Shown here: positions 1-10,892 of the stretch, piece after piece
Layout: each line of letters starts with the position of its first letter
How positions within the stretch are numbered: position 1 is the first letter of the stretch
Translations under genes and position numbers: made by a program
Notes under the pieces: model-generated
The model's database searches: none
The model's input: only the letters and a program-made list of their open reading frames with translations
What the model was told of the DNA's origin: nothing
DNA from: Lindgomyces ingoldianus
Taxonomy: Eukaryota > Ascomycota > Dothideomycetes > Pleosporales > Lindgomycetaceae
DNA length: 64,000 nucleotides
Reading direction: 5' to 3'
Assembly (NCBI RefSeq): GCF_010093535.1
Contig: NW_022985179.1
Span: 33,652 to 97,651, forward strand

Positions 1-1103
1 ACATTAGCCTATTATATTTAAACAGCAGTTAAAGAAGCAAAACTAGCAGTTGTGCAAGCAAAACAGCTTGTTAAGGTATTACATGTACTACATTAATCTT
101 TGCGGCGATAGAGAGGTAGAGGCAGAGGCAGAGGCAGCGCTAGAGCTCTCTAGGACTCTAAGAAATTCCTGCAGAGGCAACAAACTACACAAGCTACATC
201 TCTACAACTAAGGCTTTAATGCTAAAATAATTAAATTAAAGATATTAAGTAGCAGTATTAAGCATAGCGTGGCAGTATTAGGCAGTAAAAGGAACAGGCG
301 CAACGCTAGAGACTGTAAGGTGTAAAGAAGAGGAAGACTATTATAAAAGTAGAAATGTGTTAAGAGCTAAAGCTAGAACCTGTTTTTTTTATTATAGCTA
401 ATAATTAACTAATTTCTAAATAACTAATCTTAAATTTATATAAACTTTAAGTTTTTAAAAAAGAAATTTTACTAACTTAATTAAAGCTAAGAATTAGCTA
501 GCTATTATTTAAGTTTTTTTTTTTTTAGCTATATTAGTGTGTTAGGGATTAGTATTAGTGTGAAGCTATGTAAGACACTAGAAGCATAAGGAACTAGATT
601 AAATATATTGCTAGAGGAATCCTTTGTAGAAGTCTATATATATACAAAATAAGTAGGTGAGTCTTAGCAACAGGCTATAGTAAGATGCATACAACTATAG
701 TGCTGACGCATCTAACCATCATGTGACAACACATCTAACTATTGTGTGACAATAGTGACAACGCATCTAAGTGTCACTACTGCAAACAATTAGCTACATT
801 AGTGTGTTAGAGATTAGTATTAGCTACGCTTAGTTACAGGCTATAATTAGTTACATGCTATAGTTAAATGTTGTTGTTATGCGTCTATTACCTGTCTAAT
901 ACTACTTTGCTAAGCATTATGCTGCAACTATTCTTTAACCTAAATAACCTACCTTAATGCGCTAACTATTGCTCTAAGCAAGCTTTGCTTTTACAGATCA
1001 TTTATAAACTGTTGTAGTATTTTACATAATTTTATTTTTACTGTAAACTATTAAGAGCTAGAATAAGGCTAATTAAGCTAGATTGTGCTGTAATAAAAAG
1101 ACT
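1..1103. other. TA-rich RIP-degraded block, no gene
   Basis: Every frame is full of stops, CpA is nearly absent and TpA is abundant, which indicates repeat-induced point mutation. A short GAGGCA-type microsatellite lies at about 112-137. No complete ORF is visible. Parts of 1-400 read like the basic, low-complexity tail of a transposase, but I could not assign a family. Confidence 0.6.
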
Positions 1104-2970
1104 TAACGTACTTCATAGGCAAGTTGCTTACACACCTAAGTTGCCTACTTTTGCTAAGACTCTACTACACTACTTCTTTTACACTAATGCATTTCTAACA
1201 ACACTACTTAAACATGTTAAAGAAATGTTAGATGCAGCTTACACTTTAGGCTTTTAAATAAAACATAACACTTTTTAAGTAACATGCTATAGCTATTTAT
1301 AAAGTCTTTTAAAAGATAATAAGTAACTAACACGCTAAATAACTTTTTTAAGCTAATTATATAGCTAACTTATAAAAGCTAGATAATAATAAAAAGTAGA
1401 TAATTATTTAGCACATACTTAAGCTAGATATGTAAGGATTTCCCCTCTAGCTAGTAGCTGTAGCTAATATAGCTAATTCTTTACACACTAAGTATAATAT
1501 AGGCTATGTTAGTATAAACTAGCTTAATATATTTATTAAGTGTTACCTAAAGCTTAAAGTAAAGTTTAAGTGTAAGTATAACTATAAAAAAGCTTTTTAT
1601 AAAAATTTTATAGTAATTTAAAGCTAGTTTAACTTTATAAAGAATATTAAAGCTAAGTATAGTATTTAAAATAATAACATATATAACTTTAATAAAATAA
1701 AGTTTATAATAAGCTAAATATCTACTAGAGTAGTTGTTATAGGTTTAAAAAGATAAGAATAGCTAAAAGTAGTCTAGCTAGGTAACTAGAAGTAGACAAT
1801 AGCTATCTAGAGCATTAATGCTAAAAAGTAGGCTATTCTACTTTTTATTATTTTTTAGGGTAGCAACTACTTTTTAAACTAGTATAAAAAAAAATCTACT
1901 TTAAAATTAAGTTATTATAATTTCTAAGTGCAGCTAGACTACTAATTAGCTTAGTTTAGACTAGTTAAAGCACTTTAACACGCATATAAAAAAGTATACT
2001 GTTAGCAGCTACTATTTACTAGTTATTAATAGCTATAAAAGCTATAACTTACTTTATTTCTAGTAATATTATAAAAATAATAAGATTATTACTATTTATA
2101 TACTTTTTTACTTATTACACCTTTTATAGCTACTTAATATAGGTTGTTTTACTTTTTTAAAGAAAGTATATAGGCGCTAAGCTAAAAACTTTATACATAA
2201 CTAAATTACTTATATTATAAAAATAAAGTTCTTACTATGCTTTAAAGTAGCTTATAATGCTATAATTACTTTTAGTAATATCTAAAAAGGGTTCTAAGGC
2301 GCTACATTAGTTTCTTTTAACCTATAACAAGTTATAATAGGCCTTAATATAAAGTTACACACTTTATTACTACTACTACTTATATATAACAAGCCCTAGT
2401 AGTTGTAAACCCTAAGTAATACTCTAGAACTTAGGTTATAATTAATGCTTATAAAAATAAAGATTTAAAAGTATATAAATAGTTTACTAACTTTTATAGT
2501 TAAAGTGTTTAAAAAAGTCTTAAAAAAAGCAGTAATAATTATATATAAGCTAGTGTTAGTATAATAAAAAATTACTAAGCTTTAAGTAGCTAATAAAGCT
2601 ACTACATAACATAAATTACATAAAAGAAAGTAAATTAAAGTAGAAAAGACATTAATAATTTAAAAAGGCCTATGCTTAACAGCTTTAAAGGAGTTTAGAG
2701 TGCACAGTAATAGAAAGAAGGCAAAGAAGCAGGTGTAAGCTAAAGTAGGTAAGCTATTCTAAAGGCGCTATAGATAGTGTAATTAGACTAGGCATAACTT
2801 ATATATGTGTAAGTAAGTAGTAAAAGTAGACTCTAAATAATATCTTATATTATATTACTTTATATAGGGCTAAAGTAGGCTGTTTTGCGAGAGAATAGAG
2901 TAGTTTTAGTAAGGGCTTAGCAAAAGTGGCTAGCTAACCTGTGTGGCTAGCCAACCTGTTAGGTACGTTA
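1104..2970 (+). mobile_element. Degenerate TIR transposon, relative of the fold-back elements at 51-54 kb
   Basis: Both ends start with TAACGTAC in inverted orientation (left TA at 1104-1105, right TA at 2969-2970). They share a subterminal layout of paired AGTTGC/GGCTAGC-type words followed by CTTTTGCTAAG and a CTAC-rich stretch. The left 600 bases match, with RIP-type differences, the arms of the elements at 51456-53898. The TA at each end fits a TA target duplication, typical of Tc1/mariner and pogo elements. The interior (about 1730-2900) is not shared with the shorter copies and may be the remains of a transposase gene; it holds no open frame and no motif I recognise. About 1.86 kb. Confidence 0.6.
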
Positions 2971-3688
2971 TTACTTTCTTATTTATTATAAGTTAACTAA
3001 TAAGTAGTAGAAGTATTTTTTAGCTATTTATTTACATTAATAATAAAGATAAGTATTTTAGCGTATAATTAGCAGTAACTACTCTAAAAAAACAGTTAGA
3101 TAGGGTAGATAAAGCCTATTAAAAAGCCTTACTTATTATACAACGTCCTTCTCCTATTAGGCGGATTATATGGAGCAGTATGTGCAGTGACCTGCATTTC
3201 TATAAGATTTGTAAGGGGAAAGTTGTTACTTGGCGTTGCCGGGAATATTGGAGAATTTCGCGTGCGACGGGTGTAATGGCGCAGGCAAGACAATGGGTCC
3301 GAATGCGGTATGAATCCACTCAGAGGCATATGGGAGTGCGTGGGGACTCAGAGACCTGGGAATACCAATGACACCTATAGGCCTTGTACGTAGGATATCA
3401 GAAAACTACCGAGCTAGCTACGGGGGCGAGGTGCGACTAAATACATGCGGGAATAGGGGTAACTGCGGGGGACTGGGTCGAGTCATGGTCGGGGCCGATA
3501 CGGGGACCCTTCGGATAGGATCCGAGCGACCCGAGATGGAACGATTCGTAGAATCGTTACAACGGGTGGATTAGCTTTCGGACTTGCATTATGCCGCAAG
3601 ATAAAATAGAAGATAACGTACCATGCTAACTCTTATTTCGCTAGGAATAGGTGGTGTGTTTTCGAGACACAGAATTCCATCATATTTA

Positions 3689-3722
3689 GCGTATGCAAAA
3701 ATCGACGGAATTCTTGGCGAGA
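3689..3722 (+). repeat. Solitary TIR-like end of the 24.9-38 kb transposon family
   Basis: The words GCAAAAATCG and TTGGCG, about eight bases apart, appear in the same order and similar spacing as in the terminal repeats at 24911 and 38019. No partner end is visible nearby. Some 30 bases further on, a 40-base stretch (about 3757-3797) recurs with a few changes at 43779-43822. Confidence 0.35.
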
Positions 3723-4194
3723 GATAGCGTTAGGCCGTGGTTTAAGATAGATAGCTTTACTATAGTAACTCTATGTCTGAGGACTTTTGACTCCTTTTTT
3801 AGAGGTTTTCTGTCGCTACTTTTAGAGCCACTTGCACCTAAAGTGCCAAGTCTAACCATTGTAACCCCATTAGCATTTCTAGCTTACTACGATAGTCCTT
3901 CATTACTTCTTATGCTGTCTCGTTTTATGCTTCCCGGATCTTAAAATTTAGAACGACTAAACGAGCTTAAAATGGATTTACATTTATCCTATTAACATAT
4001 TATTACGCTTCCTCTATTATGACCGCTTTATAAAAATATCGCCTTGTCTGCACTTAAAGAAGCCTAACCCGCGTCACAGAGACAGTTCGCAGGCTTCCAC
4101 ATATGGATTCCTAATATCACAGATTGGGGGGTTCCCCGAGAAGTCTTCCTAGAAACCTCCTATATATCTCATCATACATGAACTAGAATGACAC

Positions 4195-4260
4195 CTGACC
4201 TCGCTCCAGTCTCGCACCTGGCACGAGCTGACCTCGTATTGGTCTCGCGCACCGCACGGG
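4195..4260 (+). repeat. Two imperfect 33 bp direct repeats
   Basis: Units at 4195-4227 and 4228-4260 both begin CTGACCTCG and contain TCTCGC and GCACG at the same offsets. This is a simple tandem duplication in a gene-free spacer. Confidence 0.55.
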
Positions 4261-4268
4261 CCCAACCC

Positions 4269-4499
4269 CTATAAAACTTTGCTCCTAGCATGCAATCGGA
4301 ATACGTCCTTAATAACGGCTCGGGCTACGGTCGACGGATCCAGAGTATAGAGAGCGGCGAGGTGCTTTATCTTAGACAGTAGAAGTGGGAGATAAGGGGG
4401 GAGGGTTTCGGGGTAATGTTCAATTAGGTTCGCGGATGTAGGAATTGAGAGCGATATAAAACCGACTGGAACTTGTTCGTAGTTTATTGTGTTCATCAT
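4269..4499 (-). CDS. Small hypothetical protein or remnant exon
   Basis: Open frame of 76 codons on the minus strand, ending 120 bases beyond the 3' end of the CorA-like gene, on the same strand. The product is moderately hydrophobic with a basic end and matches no family I recognise. It could be the last exon of a lost gene, since no upstream exon is evident between it and 4619. It carries no internal RIP-type stops and its composition is normal. Weakly supported. Confidence 0.25.
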   Translation of the reverse strand: MMNTINYEQVPVGFISLSIPTSANLIEHYPETLPPYLPLLLSKIKHLAALYTLDPSTVARAVIKDVFRLHARSKVL

Positions 4500-4618
4500 G
4501 GTGACTTAATAGTCCTCGAAGCCCGAATTTGAGTAGCAGATAACAGATACATCTCGTAATATGGGCGTTTTCTTATATTATGGTTTTATCAGCACAAGAA
4601 TTAAGTTTGTGAACCAAA

Positions 4619-6554
4619 TCAAGGAGTAAGAGATGGATTCTTGGCGCGCTTTCGATCCCAAGTTGCCCAAATGCCGACAGTTAGAACAGTAAGTGGAATA
4701 GCAAGAACTAGATACATCCATGCGTCTGGAACAATTTCGATCCGCCGCGCCCCCCCATTATTGCTAACAACGAAGAAATTCATGCCAAAAAGAGTCTAAG
4801 CGGGCAGGTGCCCACGTCAGTTAGGTGCACAACCTCGGAAAGAATCGGGTCCGGGGCTCTTACCGCTAGAAACGAAGGGGGCAGGTACAGCAACGTTAGG
4901 AATGTCAGCGTTTGCATAGACCTCGCCGTCTTCTGTGACTTTTCCGTTAACGCCACTATCACCCGGTCATCGTCCCGAGATGTTTCGGTCATTTTATTTA
5001 ACATTTGTCCGTGAAGTTGTATAATTTCGTTATCTTTGATCTTGAGGATATTGTAGATCAACTGGGAGCACGCATGGGCTTGTGCTTTCAACGTCTGCAA
5101 TGTCTGCAAGGTCGACTTCAAATGCGATCTCCAGAAATGAACGCATGCTAGGAACTCTGGTTCCTTACCCAAAAAGCAGTTCTGGCGACGAAGCCCGCGA
5201 GTGCGGCGTGGCTGAGCCTTGGTGAATTTACAAAGTTCGTTAATGGTGTTGAGGTTTTGTGAGAGGCTGGCGTAGACTAGAGTCAAATGTTGGATGAATC
5301 CCTGGAGCCATTGCATGTCTTTTACAGTAACCTCGAGGTCCTGGTCGTCCATAGCTTTCACAATCTTGGATACTAGAGCCCTATCGTTCTACGTACGGAG
5401 CAAATGTATTAGCCTTCTTATTTAGATTAGGGCAATACGCTAGACTTACCGTGTCTTTAAATTCCGCCGAGAGATATTCAATGTAGTCATCCCAATTTCG
5501 CAGCGCATCAAGCAAGATTAGAAGGTGATTCGAAGCTGCAGATGCTTCTAGAGCATCCCAGCCATGAAGGCTCGAAATCGGTTCAGCTCGCGGTGCGGTT
5601 AACCTATCCTGAAGTGTTTTACTCCCATGAACGATGATCCAGCTGGAGATGTTCCCCTCTCTAGCGAACTTGTGGCAAATGGCCATTTTTCTCATCGACC
5701 ACGGGTTGCTTAAATCGCGTCCATGTTTTTCTACGTACCGTAGTACATAATGGAGTTCTAAGATAGGAATTGCTCAGTCTCGTCACAAGGGCGCAAAACT
5801 GATGGCTTACCATAGCCGTTGACGGCGAGATTCTGTAAACCTCCATCGTGGGCGCGGAGTCGAGTCAGAAGCTGAAAGAAGAAACCCACTGGTCGATCTC
5901 CTTCTGAAACTTGAACTCCAAATAACGAGATAGTTTGAAGAAAGGAGGGAAAGATAGAGTAGTAAGACATCAAGTTGAAAAGAAGTTCCTCGCTAATGAG
6001 AAGACGACTCCAAGAATGGCGTTTCTTAATAAAGCTAAAGCACATATCCAAATTAGACGCGCCTAGTCGATGAATGATCATTCCTACAGGACAATACGCA
6101 CCAAAAGTGTTCGGTAAGATCTTGGGTCGCTCCCTGGGCTTGCATCAGTAGGGGAAGGTTTAGGTAACTTTTGCCCGTACCTGGACGAAGTCGTCCCACT
6201 CGCAAGACGTAGTGACGGTATACTGGTTGGCAACTAGAATAGGGCGTGAGAAATGGAGTTGTGCTGAAACCAGGGTCAAGTACCCGTGCTCCCAAGTGGT
6301 TTGTCGAAACATCGCAAGTCGCTCTTCTGGGAGAATAACTCTGATGCTTTTTGGCGCAGCTTCAGGCGTTGCATGTCGAAGAGGGTGGCGAGAATGCCTG
6401 TCCGGTGAGTCATCTCGTCTTGCACGCTCTCCTGAATCATAGTGTTTGGCTGCAGATGTGTGGAGATGTGTGGCACCATGGATTGCAAGAGGTGCAAAAT
6501 GCAGGAATTCTTTTGAAATATTGCAATGCAGGCTTTTAGTTGTGCGCAAATCAA
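4619..6554 (-). CDS. CorA-like divalent-cation transporter-family membrane protein
   Basis: Multi-exon minus-strand gene; the 3' half is clear. Exon 4619-4795 encodes LFGMNFF, the GMN signature of the CorA family, then VPDAWMYLVLAIPLTVL, the second C-terminal membrane helix, and a basic tail. Exon 4864-5388 carries the coiled-coil stalk and first helix (TFLTLLYLPPSFLA). Exons 5450 to about 5705 and about 5810-6110 carry the soluble domain, including the family-like stretch YVEKHGRDLSNPWS. Introns at 4796-4863 and 5389-5449 and one near 5760-5810 join in frame. At the 5' end two overlapping frames (start candidates 6554 and 6576) cannot be joined cleanly to the exon at about 6140 without a 42 nt intron or a frameshift, so the start is uncertain. 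Fungal CorA-like proteins of this layout are often orphan members with unproven transport; a plasma-membrane location is expected. Confidence 0.7.
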
Positions 6555-6565
6555 CCCTATACTGC

Positions 6566-6952
6566 CTATTTATCAAGGTTGCCCGTCAGGCGCAGCCGAG
6601 GAACTCCGCCACGAAGGACTTCGCGCATCCGCCCCACCACCCCCATACTCAGCCGGATGCTATTGATCATCGTCCTGGATCTCCGCAATCTCTGTCTATT
6701 CTCAATTGTGAGGGCCTCAGCTCTTGTAGCAGAACGAATTCTCGGTCATACCGGAGTAAGCCTTCGAGGGACTCTGATCTTGTACTTGTCGTTGGGCGCA
6801 ACCTGGCGGCAAACAGTCAACATTAGAATCACGCCAGGGAGTTTGGCACTTGCCTCCACCTTGACAGTCGCGTCTCCTGGAAATACCTCCGCCAGCTTTG
6901 CAACGAGCTTTGTATAGGAAATGTACTTCATTTCAAGGACTTGGGACACCAT
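6566..6952 (-). CDS. Small hypothetical protein, two exons
   Basis: Exon 6752-6952 (67 codons from MVSQVLEMKYISYTKL) ends at a GTATGA donor. A 60 nt intron (6692-6751) with a CAG acceptor leads to exon 6566-6691, giving about 108 aa. The second exon is unusually Arg-rich, and alternative acceptors a few codons upstream keep the same frame, so its start is uncertain. The first exon has an alpha/beta pattern with the word PRRLTP near its end. I do not recognise the family. The stop lies 12 bases before the earliest start candidate of the CorA-like gene on the same strand, so the two could be one transcription unit or even one mis-split gene. It is divergent from the kinase gene at 7142. Confidence 0.35.
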
Positions 6953-7141
6953 CTTGAGTTGTGTTTGGGCGGCTCGCTGAGCGCTGCATTCCTATCAGGC
7001 AACACAGGTCAGGCGTGGCAGACGGCTCGCCCAGCTGCAAGTCCAATCACGTGAATGGAGTCTTGGGAGCCATCCAAGGTTCTATGGGGAAGTAATTGCT
7101 CATAGCATCCATATCGATCTAGTTCTATCCCCGACGTCAAC

Positions 7142-8761
7142 ATGTCCCAACAGCTACGCGTCCTTTTCTTCCAAGCGCAGATACCCACCACTTCCCATCG
7201 CTGTATCATTACCGACGAACAGGTCGACTGTATCCTGACGTTAGATCGCATCCGCGCTCTGCTGAGCGATGAGGTGCGACTCGAACTGCATCTTTTAGAG
7301 CATTACACGCTTCTCACTAGCAAGAGAGCAAAGAAGATACTTGCTATTCTTGTTTACATCAGCAGAGTGGGCTATCTCTTAGACCATTTTCTACACCGCC
7401 AGATATGGGACGACCGCTTGCCTCTCAGCGCCCCAAACTTGCCCCAAAGTTTTGCCAAACCATTTCTTCAGGAACAATGGCACTTTCTCGCTCCCGCAAT
7501 CGAGCGCGATACTTTTTGTGACTGGCCCTCCGACGTGATTCTTCCATTTGAACTCGACGAGCCTATCGCGGATGCGGAGGGCAGCTTTGGATATGTGCAC
7601 AAGATTGGCATCATCCCGAACTTTCAAAAGCTTCAAGATACGCCGCCAGATGCGGATGTAAAGGTCAATACATCAACTCGATCTTAACCATGGCTGTTGA
7701 CAGAAGCGTAGACACTCTTTGCACGGAAAGAGCTCAAGGTGCAGCGATCCAAGATGACTATGGCTGCGTTTAGCCGGGAAAAGCAAGTGCTCGAGCTGCT
7801 CAACCTGCTGCATCATCCGCACATCGTACCGCTTTTAACATCGTATATTCATGCAGCCAAATTCAACCTGATTTTTCCTTTGGCAGACGCGAGCCTCGAA
7901 TCGCTTCTAAGCGGCACCGCAACAATTCCTGCAATCACCCACGAAGCACTTTGGAAGCAACTGCTCGGCATCACGTCTGCGCTCGATTCTCTCCACAACT
8001 TCACTTACAAGAAACATGACATCTTAGACCTCGAAATGATTGGCTATCACCACGATTTGAAACCACAAAACGTCTTGATCAAAGACGGAGTCTTCCTCTT
8101 GGCCGATTTTGGCCTAGCCAGATTGAAAGACCCCGTTTCTCAATCAGGTACGATCCACAAACACGGTGCATTGACGTATGGAGCACCCGAGACGCTAGGG
8201 AATTCTTCCAGAAGCGGAAGAAGCGTAGGCCGCGCTCTCGACATCTGGTCCTGGGGCTGCATCCTGATCGAGGTCATCACATTAGAGCTGATGAGTCCAA
8301 TGGGAGTGGCGCAGTTTCGACAGAATCGAACGACGAATACCGCGATGCGATCAGACGCTTTCTTTCACAGCGCCGGAAACTTGAAACCAGAGGTCGAGAT
8401 TTGGATCGACATGCTCCGAGACAGCCCGATAACGGACAAATATCGCTTTAGGTGGTTAGTCAAAAGCACATTGGATCTTGTGAAGACCATGCTTGCCTCG
8501 GACCCAAAGCGGAGGGGCTCCGCCGCACTGGTTCATTTGCAGCTTTACGAATACGTCAAGTATGCCACCGTCCATACCCTTTCAGACACAACCGGCGAAT
8601 TGGGGAAAGAAAGCAAGAGGGAATATAAGCCTCCACCGCAGCCTTCGATTGACCCTAGAATAGCAGCTGAGGAGGCCCGCGAGAATCTCGAAGAGTTCTT
8701 GGGAAAGGACCATCCAGTCATGAAGGCTCTCGCACTGACATTGGCACATGCGGACAATTAA
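7142..8761 (+). CDS. Protein kinase-like protein with N-terminal alpha-helical region
   Basis: Two exons (7142-7657 and 7712-8761; 54 nt intron with GTAAAG donor and TAG acceptor) give about 521 aa. The first ~140 residues are helical and unassigned. A kinase fold follows: glycine-rich loop EGSFGYV (about 147-153), candidate VAIK lysine in FARKELK (K178), catalytic loop HHDLKPQN (D287), LADFGLA (D304), YGAPE and DIWSWGCIL. All key residues are kept, so activity as a Ser/Thr kinase is plausible. The C-terminus (from about 460) is a charged tail. Kinases of this layout occur in fungi near NLR and HET-type genes; a role in such signalling is inference. It is tail-to-tail with the pseudokinase gene, 97 bases apart. 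An ATG seven codons before the N-terminal helix was taken as start, with no upstream in-frame alternative. Confidence 0.8.
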
Positions 8762-8858
8762 AGCTCAGAAGGCACAGCAGCTCTCCCTACCAATTTACAA
8801 ACCTATGTTCTCCTTGAAATGATCCTCTAGTACTCTAATCTACGTGAATTACGTTAGC

Positions 8859-10637
8859 TTAAGTCAAGCTATAGCCTAAACATTCAAGAATTTTAGTGTA
8901 AAAGTCTTCGAAATACTCGACCCCATGATTCCCATCTCTCACTTCTCCTCTCAGACAAGTCATAGTAGCATCAGTGTACCTATCACCAGTGTGAAATCTG
9001 AGCAAGGATTCTGCTGACCCTTTACCGCCCTCGTTGAGCTGCTTGAAGAACTCTTGGGGCGTAGGAATGTGCACAGCCGCCTGGCCTTCGTTCTGCTGAA
9101 CCTGCTGTAGGCTTTCCATGGTGTCCCAGAGCCCAATCTCCATCAACAATAGCCCAAGCGCGTACAAATCGTGTCTCTTTTCGAAAATTTTCGGTTCTGA
9201 ATCATCTACTGTCGACCGTCGCTCAAAGGCAGTCACATCTGGATGGCGGTAGATATCGTAGGTTCCTTCTTTCGTCACAGGCTCGGTTACAAAGTTGCGT
9301 CCGTCCTGTCGACTGTATTCGAATCCGACTAGGAACATACCATCCTCCATCTCAAAAGGATCATCACCTAGGTTCCTAGGGAAAAAGAGCACGTTGTGAC
9401 TACTAATAGACTTGTGAAGCCATCCTATGCGATGAAAAATCCTCACACAATTGGCAAGGCGACGGGCTATCTCGAACCGATGAGTGAGTGACGGCCCAAC
9501 GTCGCGTAAGTCGCGCCCACTCTCGACGAGCAGCTGATGTAGGGTTTTAGGCTTGAGCCTTTCATCCCAAGATTCGATGTCCCAAGGCCAGGCATAGATG
9601 AAGCCGTAGTTCTGATCCGTCCTGTCACTAAAGGTGTTCAAAAGATTCAAGGTGCAAAGCGCCTCAGGCTTCGGTGTCTTTGCTAGCCGTTCTGCCAGAC
9701 TTTCAACTCTCAAGAAGATCTCGATGGCTTTTTCCCCTTCGCAGGCCGAATCCAGATTTCTCCGCTTTTCGACGAAGACAATTTTTCCGTGAAATCTACT
9801 GACGGCATGGCTACCCTCTAGGCTGGCGACGGTTTCCAAGTATCGCTCCTGCTCTTCCTGAGAAATCGCAAGGTGCAGGTCTTCTGTTCGAAGCTGCAGT
9901 CTTTGAATGAGCGAAGCGTTAATTTTGTTTTCTGGACGGGCTTCTGCAATCACATGCAGCCTTTGATTAACCTCCGAAGCCAGCAAGCCTGACGGGCTAT
10001 CTAAACTGTCCACAGCGGCCCGTAGAGCGTTTAAGGCAACAACATTGTCACCTACAAGCACTTTAGTTTGCCAGTTATGTATTTCCCTTGAGAACTCCCT
10101 CTTCTGAGACTCGGAGAGCAGTCTGTGGAGAGATTCCAGCACGCTAGAAGACGTGTTTGTCAGTTTGGAGATTCGGTCCTGAAATGGTTCCGAAATAGTG
10201 GCATGGTCGTCCGTTTCGTCATGAATTTGTCCGAGATGCGATCTTACGCGCAATTCTTCGCTCTCCACCATCATGTCTGTGACCCAAGAGGTGAGCGCCT
10301 GTGATTTTGCGTGGCTGTCCTATCGCTGTTATTATTTGGCAGAAGCCGCCTCATGAGGTTAGACAAACTCTTCCTTTAGGGCTATAGCGGAACCCTCGAC
10401 GCTTTCAAGTGAATAATGTAATCTTTCAAGGTCCTGAAGAAGGTACTGCTGGTAGCGGGCTAAAACTGGATCAAGTCGAGCGTTTGATATTCCCAGAGTG
10501 CGGCATATGAGTACGAAACGAATGCCGTCCAACGCTACACGTTCCACGTTGCCAGTGCTGCCCGAGTTGGATTGGATTATCCTTAAGTACCGTCTGGCAC
10601 ACATCTCATACTTTCTTTTTAGATCTGTGGTAGACAT
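8859..10637 (-). CDS. Pseudokinase with N-terminal helical (HeLo/DUF7580-like) region
   Basis: Two exons (10366-10637 and 8859-10298) joined across a 66 nt intron (GTCTAA donor, CACAG acceptor) in phase 0, about 570 aa. The N-terminal 330 residues are helical with long amphipathic segments, reminiscent of the HeLo-type prion-inhibition proteins of fungi. The C-terminal third has a kinase-like layout with the catalytic positions replaced: WLHKSISSHNVLF where HRDLKxxN is expected (the aspartate is Ser), and FLVGFEYS in place of DFG. YRHPD and RHDLYALGLLLMEI correspond to the APE and DxWSxG regions. This looks like a scaffold or sensor rather than an enzyme. Another in-frame ATG lies upstream at 10730; 10637 was preferred because the intervening 31 residues are Pro-rich and unlike a domain. 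Head-to-head with the kinase-ankyrin gene (255 bases). Confidence 0.75.
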
Positions 10638-10892
10638 CGTGGCAATGGAAAGCTTTATATCGATAAAGGAAGGACATGCGTTGGGCGGATGAGACGGTAT
10701 TCTAGACACCAAGAAAGGCGTTGTCGACAAGGCTGTGGACAGCTCCCGCCAAGCTATTAGCGCATACCTCTCAGGTGCACCAGCCCTCAGCCTGATCGTT
10801 AACTCGCAGGGAAAGCGTACAAAAGAGAAGTAAAATTTTCACAAAGTTGACAGTTCCTCCCATTCTAGATCACACTGACACTTGCATAGAAA

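Larger units (their letters stand above)
2971..4268. other. GC-balanced spacer without recognisable gene
   Basis: Composition returns to normal at about 3125. Only short frames (60-83 codons) are present on either strand and none shows a family motif or convincing splice structure. A lone TIR-like sequence (3689-3722) and an imperfect duplication (4195-4260) are listed separately. Confidence 0.4.
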
